Below are positions 1 to 6,665 of a stretch of DNA of 7,063 bases, piece after piece. Under the pieces are notes generated by a model. That model was not told where the DNA came from. It saw only the letters and a list, made by a program, of their open reading frames with translations, and did not search any database. The DNA comes from Bacteroidales bacterium. GTDB taxonomy: Bacteria > Bacteroidota > Bacteroidia > Bacteroidales > UBA932. The position numbers and the translations under genes were made by a program. The first letter of the stretch is position 1; every line of letters starts with the position of its first letter. The stretch is taken from contig JAFZFL010000147.1 in the NCBI GenBank assembly GCA_017555925.1, positions 1 to 7,063 of the forward strand, in the 5' to 3' direction.

Positions 1-218
1 CCAAATTCAATAAAGATCTTTCCCAAAGCTCCTGTTACAACACAAATTGCCATGAGATAGAAAACAGTATTCAGCAAAAGGTCGTGAGCTGTTTTCATAA
101 TGGTATTAAGCATATTTGGAGTACCCATCTGAGAACCCAAATAGTAAAAGATTCCACCTACAATCAACAGGCAGGGAACACCTGTAGGAATGTATTTTGA
201 AATAGATAGTTTTTTCAT
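1..218 (-). CDS. Inner-membrane protein, probable nucleoside-recognition (Gate) domain family, N-terminal fragment
   Basis: The gene is cut by the left edge of the window: 72 codons are visible from the ATG at 216-218 and the frame stays open to base 3. The product starts MKKLSISKYIP, has a first hydrophobic segment around residues 11-29, then a polar, amphipathic stretch (NTIMKTAHDLLLNT, about residues 39-52) leading into a second hydrophobic segment at about 53-70. The TAHDLLLNT stretch followed by a small-residue-rich helix (VVTGALGKIF) resembles bacterial nucleoside-recognition/Gate domain proteins, the family that includes spore maturation proteins SpmA/SpmB and several transporters. This assignment is from memory of the family pattern and only the N-terminus can be seen. 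It lies 28 nt after the porin stop codon with no terminator between, so it is probably co-transcribed with the porin and may move a solute across the inner membrane. No Shine-Dalgarno is visible. The substrate is unknown. Confidence 0.6.
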   Translation of the reverse strand, partial: MKKLSISKYIPTGVPCLLIVGGIFYYLGSQMGTPNMLNTIMKTAHDLLLNTVFYLMAICVVTGALGKIFIEF

Positions 219-222
219 TGTC

Positions 223-235
223 AAGTTCTGAACTT
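223..235. repeat. 13-bp palindrome in the porin/transporter gap
   Basis: AAGTTC (223-228) and GAACTT (230-235) are perfect inverted repeats around a single T. The 1-nt spacer rules out a simple hairpin loop over the whole repeat, so it is more like a dimer-binding operator than a terminator. It lies 4 to 16 nt upstream of the start codon of the left-edge membrane gene. It could equally be chance in a short AT-rich gap. Confidence 0.3.
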
Positions 236-246
236 TATTTTATTAT

Positions 247-1299
247 TTACGCATCATTATTTTTCCGTCTCTCTAACTTAAGGATATTCATTTTCCATTT
301 CAATCCCACATCTATAACAGAGCCTTTGTCCTGCATTGTTCCATATGGATTTCCATTAGTACCTGTAGAGTAGAAATATGTTGCATGCAGTCTCAAATTA
401 TTGTTTCCTTTAAGCGGGAAGTACTCCACTCCTCCGCCGTACAGTGTAAGTTCTGTTCCTGGAAGCACACAAAAATCGGCTATGTTGTCGGTTTTGTTCA
501 CATCATAAGTTACCTTTCCAAAAAGTTTGAATTTTTCACCCACGTTATATGAGACTTCACCCATAAACGAACAATCTTTAAACAGGAAGGTCTGATGCGA
601 TGTGGCGCGGTTCATAAAATCAAGATAAAAATGCAAATTACCAAAGCGGAGATAGTTGCCCAATGCAATGTAATTGATGAATTTGCCCTTTTCATACTCA
701 ATCATATTTACAGACCAGGCCGTATTGAACCAATCATGTATTCCGTACCACATAAAGTTATATGCGTACACATCATCATTGCATACGCTTCTGAAAGGGC
801 TCTCACACACCTGGAAGTGGAACTTGTTCCTTCCACTATTCATCAGATAAGATGCACTCACTCCAAACTGATAACATGGAATGTTGTTCCAGAACTCTGA
901 ACATGTATACAAATCAATAGGCGCCCTGTCGTACTCGAATCCTCCTATAGATACCACCTGCTTACCGGCAGACAGATCCCAATGCTTACATGGCGAATAT
1001 ATAAGATAGATCCAGTCTGTAGCATCAAAGAAACTTTGGGAAGAGTGGGATTTGTTCAAACGCTGTCTGTAAGAATAGGTGATTTTTTTACTTATTTTTC
1101 CGTTAAGAATCAAATTCAGATATTTTCCCTTAAAACCGGTATTGTCAACGACCTTCTCCCCATCTACTCCCTCATACTGATAATCTACCCTCACTTCAGC
1201 CTGCAGATTCAACAAATGATCCTGTTGCGCATAAGCAGATTCCCACATCAAAGTGACAGCAAGCAGAGCAAAGATTACTAAAGTTATTTTTCTTCTCAT
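247..1299 (-). CDS. Outer-membrane porin, OprO/OprP (phosphate-selective porin-like) type
   Basis: The 350-residue product has a classical Sec signal peptide: basic MRRK, hydrophobic core at residues 5-18, and an AYA|QQ signal peptidase I site after A24. The rest alternates polar and aromatic residues in the manner of a transmembrane beta-barrel (for example NLILNGKIS at 62-70, FHFQV at 160-164, NLHFYLDFM at 221-229, and the final strand 327-338). The overall pattern fits the Bacteroidetes OprO/OprP-like porin family; that family name does not prove phosphate selectivity. The last strand contains a beta-signal-like G332-x-x-W335-x-M337, but it is followed by a 12-residue, mostly charged tail (LKLERRKNNDA) rather than ending in an aromatic residue. 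There are seven cysteines in the mature part (104, 133, 142, 165, 173, 243, 277), which is many for a barrel. The ATG at 1297-1299 is supported by the signal peptide; a weak AAGGA lies 12 nt upstream (1312-1316). It has its own candidate promoter and is followed closely by a membrane protein gene. Confidence 0.85.
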   Translation of the reverse strand: MRRKITLVIFALLAVTLMWESAYAQQDHLLNLQAEVRVDYQYEGVDGEKVVDNTGFKGKYLNLILNGKISKKITYSYRQRLNKSHSSQSFFDATDWIYLIYSPCKHWDLSAGKQVVSIGGFEYDRAPIDLYTCSEFWNNIPCYQFGVSASYLMNSGRNKFHFQVCESPFRSVCNDDVYAYNFMWYGIHDWFNTAWSVNMIEYEKGKFINYIALGNYLRFGNLHFYLDFMNRATSHQTFLFKDCSFMGEVSYNVGEKFKLFGKVTYDVNKTDNIADFCVLPGTELTLYGGGVEYFPLKGNNNLRLHATYFYSTGTNGNPYGTMQDKGSVIDVGLKWKMNILKLERRKNNDA

Positions 1300-1341
1300 T
1301 TTTTAAGTTTATCCTTACAGATTGTTATATATAATGCAGCG

Positions 1342-1374
1342 CAAATATAGATTATTTACATCTATTTAGAAAAA
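1342..1374 (-). promoter_or_regulatory. Candidate Bacteroidetes sigma-ABfr promoter for the porin gene
   Basis: On the minus strand TATATTTG (1342-1349) matches the Bacteroidetes -7 consensus TAnnTTTG exactly. A T-run (1370-1374) sits 20 nt upstream, where the -33 element (TTTG) would be expected, but it lacks the final G, so the -33 match is weak. Transcription would start near 1333-1338 and give a leader of about 35 nt before the porin ATG. The -33 region touches the umuC stop codon (1376-1378). This is the only good TAnnTTTG match that I found just upstream of a gene in the window. Confidence 0.6.
1347..1365. repeat. Inverted repeat overlapping the porin promoter
   Basis: ATAGAT (1347-1352) and ATCTAT (1360-1365) are perfect 6-bp arms separated by 7 nt. 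The repeat fills part of the spacer between the -33 and -7 elements and covers the upstream bases of the -7 box, which is where a repressor site would act. It is all-A/T-rich with no run of T immediately after it on the minus strand, so it is a poor rho-independent terminator for umuC. In AT-rich DNA a 6-bp match could be chance. Confidence 0.35.
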
Positions 1375-1375
1375 T

Positions 1376-2632
1376 TTATTTCACTTTTGGGAAATCATCC
1401 TTCAATGTTGTATAATGTGGCGACTCATGCTCCTTTCTGTTTTTTATATAGCCGCAACCCAAAGAACCCAACTTTACAGTACCCTTTCCATAAGACCCAT
1501 TAATTGAATCCATTGCCTTCATAAGCCGGCTCTCCCTCTCATATTGCGCCACATCCTCAAACAGCGACCCTGTAACGCCATCTTCCGGCACAATTCCAGA
1601 TGCTGTAACACCAGCTTTCTTATAACCGCACCCCTTAACGAATATACGGCGTGCCGCATTTACTGCAGCCTCCACAATCTTATTGGTACTGTTTGTAGGT
1701 ATCTGAAACGACACCAGCTCATTGGCATAAACCTGCTCAATATCGTTTTTGAAACGGTTGGTCCGCACAAAAACTGCAAGGTTTGAACATGCCGACCTCT
1801 GCCTCCGCAACTTGTCGGCGGTCATTGTTGCAAAAGTGGCTATCTGCTCCGTAAGCTCATCCAAATCATATATCTCCTTTGAGAAACTGCGGGTATTGCT
1901 TACAGACTGGTTTGCAACAACAACATCTTCAAATTTTATTGTCGGCACGCCCCTCAGCTCCTTCCATGTCCGCACACCCATAATTCCAAAAAGATACTGC
2001 ACTTTAGACTCATCCAACAGTGTAAAATCGTAGGCACTCCTCACACCCATACTATGCAATTTGACCACAGTACGCGGGCCTATTCCCCAAACATCCTCTA
2101 TTGGAAATTTTTTAAGCACTTTCTCTATATCCTGGCTCCTGTGCATATAACACCCACCTTTAAGTTTAGGATACTGCTTGCACAGCTTTGCCGCTATTTT
2201 TGCTAATGTTTTAGTGTGCGAAACACCAACAGAAACGGGAATACCTGTATATCTCAAGCACTTGCCGGAGAGATTTTTTGCAAAAGCGTCAAAATCAATA
2301 TCCATCCCCCGCAAATCGAGAAAGGCTTCATCTATCGAATAGACCTCAATTGCAGGAACTGCCGAACGGAGAACCTGCCTTACTCTGTTTGACATATCAC
2401 CGTAAAGGGGCATATTGCCAGAAAAAACCGTAACGCCATACCTCTTTACAATATGCTCTATCTTAAAGAGCGGATCTCCCATTTTTATCCCGACAGCCTT
2501 TGCCTCATTGCTTCTGGCTATAGCACAGCCATCATTGTTTGAGAGCACAATTACCGGCTTCCCATTGAGGTCGGGACGGAAAACCCTCTCACAGGAGACA
2601 AAAAAATTGTTACAATCGGCAAGAGCAAACAT
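1376..2632 (-). CDS. umuC: DNA polymerase V catalytic subunit UmuC (Y-family translesion polymerase)
   Basis: This 418-residue protein is close to the length of E. coli UmuC (about 422). It performs error-prone synthesis past DNA lesions as part of Pol V (UmuD'2C). The palm/fingers region begins with the FALADCNNFF motif, with catalytic D6 and a steric-gate position at F11 (Tyr in E. coli UmuC). VLSNNDGCAIARS (29-41) is the UmuC fingers signature, and YSIDEAFLDL (98-107) supplies catalytic D101 and E102, at the same positions as in E. coli. Helix-hairpin-helix residues of the thumb are at about 178-197 (DVWGIGPRTVVKLHSMGV), the little finger spans about 240-350, and a C-terminal DUF4113-like segment follows (MKAMDSINGSYGKGTVKLGS, 371-390), ending with SPHYTTL. 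The usual QxxLF clamp-binding motif appears as T354-G-S-L-F358, with Thr in place of Gln. The gene starts 13 nt after umuD with no Shine-Dalgarno, which suggests translation from the same message. All catalytic residues are present, so it should be active. Confidence 0.97.
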   Translation of the reverse strand: MFALADCNNFFVSCERVFRPDLNGKPVIVLSNNDGCAIARSNEAKAVGIKMGDPLFKIEHIVKRYGVTVFSGNMPLYGDMSNRVRQVLRSAVPAIEVYSIDEAFLDLRGMDIDFDAFAKNLSGKCLRYTGIPVSVGVSHTKTLAKIAAKLCKQYPKLKGGCYMHRSQDIEKVLKKFPIEDVWGIGPRTVVKLHSMGVRSAYDFTLLDESKVQYLFGIMGVRTWKELRGVPTIKFEDVVVANQSVSNTRSFSKEIYDLDELTEQIATFATMTADKLRRQRSACSNLAVFVRTNRFKNDIEQVYANELVSFQIPTNSTNKIVEAAVNAARRIFVKGCGYKKAGVTASGIVPEDGVTGSLFEDVAQYERESRLMKAMDSINGSYGKGTVKLGSLGCGYIKNRKEHESPHYTTLKDDFPKVK

Positions 2633-2645
2633 AACAGCAAAGAGT

Positions 2646-3071
2646 TTACATCTTTTTGATTACATAGGTCACAATGCCCCAAATTGCAAACTCATCCTCT
2701 TTTGAAATCACTATTGTCCTATATTTTGGATTTGAGCTGTTCATTGGCACAAGCCTTATCTCATCAGGAGCTATCTCTACAAGTTTTACCGTAAACTCCC
2801 CATCAATATAGCAGATTGCCTTACATCCGTCAAAAGGAGCAATACTCTTGTCAACAATAAGTATATCGCCATCCTCCATACCGGCATCAACCATAGAGTA
2901 GCCGTCCACTTTAAAATAGAATGTAGATGCAGGATGTCTTACAAGCATTCCCTTAAGATCGAACTCCTCCCTAACCTCCTCCGCAGGAGAGGGAAAACCG
3001 GCCTTTACATCGCCCAACAGAATACCATCCCATTCTGAATTGTCTATAGCTTTAGGTTCAAATATACCCAT
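2646..3071 (-). CDS. umuD: UmuD, self-cleaving S24 (LexA-like) subunit of DNA polymerase V
   Basis: The 141-residue protein (E. coli UmuD is 139) is the accessory and regulatory subunit of Pol V. When stimulated by RecA nucleoprotein filaments, such proteins cut themselves to the active UmuD' form. The cleavage site is A24-G25 within KAGFPSPAEE (23-32), at the same residue numbers as the Cys24-Gly25 site in E. coli. The catalytic dyad is S59 in VDGYSMVDAGM (55-65) and K96 in EFTVKLVEI (92-100), one residue off the E. coli Ser60/Lys97. The mature form would have 117 residues. There is no DNA-binding domain, so it is not LexA itself. The ATG at 3069-3071 lies 2 nt after the stop of the MFS gene, and umuC follows 13 nt downstream. 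No LexA-type operator is visible just upstream. The short MFS-umuD gap makes translational coupling likely. Confidence 0.95.
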   Translation of the reverse strand: MGIFEPKAIDNSEWDGILLGDVKAGFPSPAEEVREEFDLKGMLVRHPASTFYFKVDGYSMVDAGMEDGDILIVDKSIAPFDGCKAICYIDGEFTVKLVEIAPDEIRLVPMNSSNPKYRTIVISKEDEFAIWGIVTYVIKKM

Positions 3072-3073
3072 AC

Positions 3074-4267
3074 TTATCTGAGTCTGTTTTTCAAAAAATT
3101 TGTTCTTGAATATAAATAAAAGAGAAGAACACCCGCCAGATTAACTCCAAATGCCACCCAAAAGGCATGATGATAACCCAAATGTTCAGCAACACTGCCT
3201 CCCACAAGAATACCTAACCCCACACCAATATCCCAACTCACAAGCAGAGTTGAATTTGCCGTACCCCTCTGCTCATTTGAAGCAAGATTAATGAACATTG
3301 TCTGAAACGCCGGAAACATATGTCCGTTACCCAATCCTATTACAAGAGCTGCCCCATAGTATCCCCAACAGTTATGCAGTGCGGCAAACAGAAGATAACC
3401 CAGTAGTGCCACCACCACACCACCAGACGCATTCTCCACCACTTTTCCATCTCTCAAAGATCTGTTTCCTATAAGGCGAGACAAAATAAGACCTGCAGAG
3501 AGCAACATAAAGAAGAGACCTGTGCCACCTGTTATTCCCAGCTCATTCTTGCCATAAATTGCAATATATGTAGAGAGCACTCCATAAGAGAATGAGTAAC
3601 ATATCATACAGAGGCCCTGACTCCATCCCTTAAGGAGCAGAAACCTGTCGAGAGAGACCGGAGCCTTATCCTTTGTCATTTGCCTTGGTTTGAGGTCAAG
3701 GGTGTAATTTATACACAAACCTGCAAATGCAACAAGCAGAGCTATTATGAAAAACACATTATAACTTTCACATACACCATAAATCAATAATGCGACAGTT
3801 GGGCCTATGGCAGTTGCTATGTTATTGCTTAATCCGTAATACCCTATCCCTTCTGCCCTTCTTTTGGGATGAAGCACATCTATTGCCACAGTACTGTTTG
3901 AAACAGTAGATGCACCGAATGGGGCTCCATGCAAAGTTCTTACTATTGCAAAAAGCAACAGCGATCCTGCCACAATGTAACCCGCAAAAAGAAGTGTAAA
4001 TAAAAAATAGCTTGCCAACAGCACTGTGCGCCGTGGGAAGCTATCTACCAGGAAACCGCTGAAAGGTCTTATAATTAGGGCTGTAAGTGTATATCCGCTA
4101 AGCACTATGCCTATCATCTGCTTATCAGCCCCAAATGTTTCGCTCAAATATAGGGGCAAAAGGGGAGTAAGGAGCATGAACGAAAAAAATATCATAAAGT
4201 TCGCGCTCCACACCTTCAAGTAGTTGCTGTTCCACAACTTGATCTTTTGGGCATCCCCCTTTTCCAT
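3074..4267 (-). CDS. Major facilitator superfamily transporter (probable drug or sugar efflux), 12 TM
   Basis: The 397-residue product has about 12 hydrophobic segments (roughly 19-40, 51-75, 82-100, 101-121, 140-163, 169-190, 218-238, 248-266, 282-298, 302-326, 340-361, 366-386), arranged as two six-helix halves with a polar central loop at about 191-208. MFS motif A is visible between helices 2 and 3 (G71-FLVD75-SFPRR80), a motif-B-like R110-x3-G114 lies in helix 4, and a motif-C-like G155-P156 lies in helix 5; these features fit the H+-antiporter efflux groups more than sugar importers. The substrate cannot be read from the sequence. It starts at the ATG at 4265-4267, 19 nt after the M49 peptidase stop, and ends 2 nt before umuD. 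A weak AGG lies about 10 nt upstream. It could export products of the neighbouring peptidase or a toxic compound; both are guesses from position. Confidence 0.93.
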   Translation of the reverse strand: MEKGDAQKIKLWNSNYLKVWSANFMIFFSFMLLTPLLPLYLSETFGADKQMIGIVLSGYTLTALIIRPFSGFLVDSFPRRTVLLASYFLFTLLFAGYIVAGSLLLFAIVRTLHGAPFGASTVSNSTVAIDVLHPKRRAEGIGYYGLSNNIATAIGPTVALLIYGVCESYNVFFIIALLVAFAGLCINYTLDLKPRQMTKDKAPVSLDRFLLLKGWSQGLCMICYSFSYGVLSTYIAIYGKNELGITGGTGLFFMLLSAGLILSRLIGNRSLRDGKVVENASGGVVVALLGYLLFAALHNCWGYYGAALVIGLGNGHMFPAFQTMFINLASNEQRGTANSTLLVSWDIGVGLGILVGGSVAEHLGYHHAFWVAFGVNLAGVLLFYLYSRTNFLKNRLR

Positions 4268-4286
4268 TGCAAATTACCTGTACTTT

Positions 4287-6311
4287 CTATTCAAAAGAGT
4301 ATTTTGCGCCATACTCCAACATCTGTTTCAAGAAATCGTCATTGTATACCACTTTATAATCCACAACTTTTCCATTCTCCTCAACAGGAACAATATCAGG
4401 ATTGACAAAGCCTTTGTACGATTTCAATTGCAAAGAAGCATAACGCTCCCTAACCTCTTTATGAAGTGCAGGATCTATATTTATTGCATAGGTCTCAATC
4501 AGATTCTTGCCGGCCTGATAATCTCCTTCAGACTTTATCCTCTGAATCTCTGCAAGAAGTTTTCCAAAGAGAACTCTCAAAGCTTCATAATCATTAATCA
4601 CAAAATAGGTTTTGCCATCACGCTCTCTCTTCTCAATCACATCTTTCTCTGCACCTGCATTATTCTCCTTAAGGCCCTGCTCATAACACCAGTCGGCAAT
4701 AAGTTTTCTATCCTGCATATGAGCTTCCGTATTTGTCTTGCCCAACTCTACTCTATTGAACTGGGTAAACAGACCATTTACTATCTGACCAAGGAATTCT
4801 GCCTTGTATGCCTCTGCATCCGGTACTATACCCAACTCCACCATTTTTGGATCTGCAAGATAATATAATGCGAACAAATCGGCGCGAGCCTCCTCCAAAG
4901 CTGAGTTATACTCTCCCAATGCACTTGATGATACTCCAGGCAACAACTGTCCTGAACCATGACCAAGACACTCATGCAGATCGGTATGCAAATCACCTGT
5001 AATACCTTTATACTTCTTAATCAAAGTTTTGTCTGCATCATCCCAATAAAACTCATCTGTAGCACTTTTTGGTGCCTCCTCCGCTGCTTTATTGTATGCA
5101 TCGGTTATGTTGGCAATTGTAACAGATTTTGAACCATAATCTTTTCTGATCCAGTTTGCATTGGGCAGATTGATGCCTATTGCAGTATATGGGAAGCAGT
5201 CACCGCCCAAACTTGCAACAGTGATGACCTTTACCGACACACCTTTCACTTTCTCTTTCTTGAAACGGCCGTCAATTGGAGAGTTGTCTTCAAACCACTG
5301 TGCATTTTCACTGATAATCTCAGTCCTCTCTGAAGCCTTCATATCCTTGAAGTTCACAACAGATTCCCATGTAGCTTTTCTTCCTAACGGATCATTGTAA
5401 TCCTCAATAAAGCCATTTACAAAATCCACCTGTGAAAGAGTATCCTGAACCCATGCGACATTATACTCGTCCCATGTCTTCAGACAACCTGTCTCATAAT
5501 ATTTTATAAGTTTGGCAATATAATCTTTCTGGGCATCATTCTCGGCATATTGTACAGCATTGTTCAAATGTTTGATAATCTCTTTTATACTGTTGCTGTA
5601 CAATCCGTCAACCTTATATACAAGCTCCTTTATCTTGCCATTCTCCTTAACAAGTTTGCTGTTAAGGCCGTATGAAACAGGAGTGGTATCTTTAGGATTT
5701 TCCATCTTCTGATAGAATGCGTTGGCCTCATCCTTGGTGATATTTCCGCAATAGAAGTTTACGGCAGAACCCTTGAGCAGATCCTTCTCCTTACCTGTAT
5801 ACTTGCGTTGGGCATAGAGTTCGGAATCAAAGATTACAGGAAGAAGCTCTGCACAAGCCCCGGCCTGTCCTGTAGCCTCCATAAGGCTCTTGAAATACTC
5901 CTGAGAGCATTGTGGAATTATCTTGTCCTCCGCATAATGATGGTGAATACCATTACTGAAAAAGACTCTCTTTACATAAACAAGGAAATTCCTGTACTCC
6001 TCACACTCTTTGTCGCCATCATAATTGTTGATAATAGTCTCAAGACTCTTTCTTATCTTAAGATTGTACTTGCAGTTCTGGTCAAACAAAATGTCTCTTC
6101 CACACTTTCCGGCCTCGCTCAAATGATAGATCAGAGCCTTCTGGTTAAAGGACAAATCATCCCATCCGGGAATCTGATAACGTATTATCTGCAAGTCTGC
6201 AAATTCATCAACCACATACTTGAATGGTTCCTCTTTGGTTTGCACAGAGTTTGAGCATGACGCAGCAATCATACCCAAACCGCATAAAAATGCCATAGTT
6301 TTTAATCTCAT
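4287..6311 (-). CDS. Dipeptidyl peptidase III-type zinc metallopeptidase (family M49), putative lipoprotein
   Basis: The 674-residue protein matches the length of Bacteroides DPP III (about 675). Family M49 enzymes remove dipeptides from the N-terminus of short peptides. The zinc motif is HECLGH at 446-451 (H446 and H451 bind zinc, E447 is the catalytic base), and the second motif EEARAD at 473-478 supplies the third zinc ligand, E474. Other family blocks are FSNGIHHHY (118-126), VNGFIEDYNDPLG (298-310), NLPNANWIRKDYG (381-393) and EAHMQDR (529-535), where H531 may be the substrate-stabilising histidine. The N-terminus MRLKTMAFLCGLGMIAASC looks like a lipoprotein signal with C19 as the lipidated cysteine; the -3 residue is Ala, so the lipobox is not ideal. 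This would put the enzyme in the periplasm or at a membrane surface. Automated pipelines sometimes label Bacteroidetes homologues dihydrofolate reductase, which is wrong. It begins 15 nt after the small acidic gene; no Shine-Dalgarno is seen. Confidence 0.95.
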   Translation of the reverse strand: MRLKTMAFLCGLGMIAASCSNSVQTKEEPFKYVVDEFADLQIIRYQIPGWDDLSFNQKALIYHLSEAGKCGRDILFDQNCKYNLKIRKSLETIINNYDGDKECEEYRNFLVYVKRVFFSNGIHHHYAEDKIIPQCSQEYFKSLMEATGQAGACAELLPVIFDSELYAQRKYTGKEKDLLKGSAVNFYCGNITKDEANAFYQKMENPKDTTPVSYGLNSKLVKENGKIKELVYKVDGLYSNSIKEIIKHLNNAVQYAENDAQKDYIAKLIKYYETGCLKTWDEYNVAWVQDTLSQVDFVNGFIEDYNDPLGRKATWESVVNFKDMKASERTEIISENAQWFEDNSPIDGRFKKEKVKGVSVKVITVASLGGDCFPYTAIGINLPNANWIRKDYGSKSVTIANITDAYNKAAEEAPKSATDEFYWDDADKTLIKKYKGITGDLHTDLHECLGHGSGQLLPGVSSSALGEYNSALEEARADLFALYYLADPKMVELGIVPDAEAYKAEFLGQIVNGLFTQFNRVELGKTNTEAHMQDRKLIADWCYEQGLKENNAGAEKDVIEKRERDGKTYFVINDYEALRVLFGKLLAEIQRIKSEGDYQAGKNLIETYAINIDPALHKEVRERYASLQLKSYKGFVNPDIVPVEENGKVVDYKVVYNDDFLKQMLEYGAKYSFE

Positions 6312-6326
6312 TATAATAGTTTTTTG

Positions 6327-6665
6327 TTAAATTCCCGTTTTTGCCTCCTCTTCCTTATCATCACCCTCATCCTTGGGCAGATTATCTTTGGTATCAAACC
6401 AGTTACGTACAAAATCATACCCTTTTATAAAGTATTTTATGATATACTCAAGTGAGCATATCTTTTCTACAAGCCTGTTCAAGTATGTAACCGGATTCAT
6501 AGCTTCCTTAAAAGCCTCCACATTGCCTTCAAGCTCATACTCCTTGATGGCTATAATATTGCGTAACCTCTCGCGGGCGGCTTTAAGTTCCTGAACATTG
6601 GTAATTCTACTGTAATCTATACCACTCCCGTAATTGTTCCTGAATATTCTATTTCTGTCCATCAT
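6327..6665 (-). CDS. Small acidic-tailed protein of unknown function, coupled to the holin-like gene
   Basis: I do not recognise a characterised family. The product is about 112 residues from the ATG at 6663-6665. A second ATG follows directly at 6660-6662, and the codon before is TTG, which I consider a less likely start. It has a basic N-terminus (MDRNRIFRNN), a charged helical middle that may form a coiled coil (VQELKAARERLRNIIAIKEYELEG), a moderately hydrophobic amphipathic part (LVEKICSLEYIIKYFIKGYDFVRNW, no clear full TM helix), and an acidic C-terminus (DEGDDKEEEAK). Depending on the start it overlaps the end of the upstream holin-like gene by 14-17 nt, so the two are probably translationally coupled and may act together at the membrane. 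The M49 gene follows after 15 nt. Codon use and composition look like the neighbours. Confidence 0.8.
   Translation of the reverse strand: MMDRNRIFRNNYGSGIDYSRITNVQELKAARERLRNIIAIKEYELEGNVEAFKEAMNPVTYLNRLVEKICSLEYIIKYFIKGYDFVRNWFDTKDNLPKDEGDDKEEEAKTGI

Noticed and set aside
595..1281. Two plus-strand open frames (about 100 codons each) opposite the porin
   Set aside because: They lack motifs and overlap a porin with a clear signal peptide and barrel pattern on the other strand.
1347..1365. Rho-independent terminator after umuC
   Set aside because: The stem is 6 bp, almost all A/T, with a 7-nt loop and no T-run right after it on the minus strand; a promoter-overlapping site is a better reading.
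3059..3066. Perfect TATATTTG (-7-like) on the minus strand in codons 2-4 of umuD
   Set aside because: A start there would fall inside umuD and remove the cleavage site; the nearest TTTG is about 25 nt upstream, too far for the usual 19-21 nt spacing. Probably chance, although it could be checked by 5'-end mapping.
4224..4868. 214-codon plus-strand open frame antisense to the M49/MFS junction
   Set aside because: It lies opposite two well-supported genes, its product has no recognisable motif and is biased to Ile/Leu/Cys as expected of an antisense translation, and it crosses their intergenic gap.
5808..6254. 148-codon plus-strand open frame opposite the 5' part of the M49 gene
   Set aside because: It is a shadow of the real gene with no promoter or family match, while the opposite strand encodes conserved M49 blocks.
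4287..6311. Dihydrofolate reductase label for the 674-residue protein
   Set aside because: The protein carries HECLGH and EEARAD zinc motifs and full M49 length; nothing resembles a DHFR fold or its motifs.
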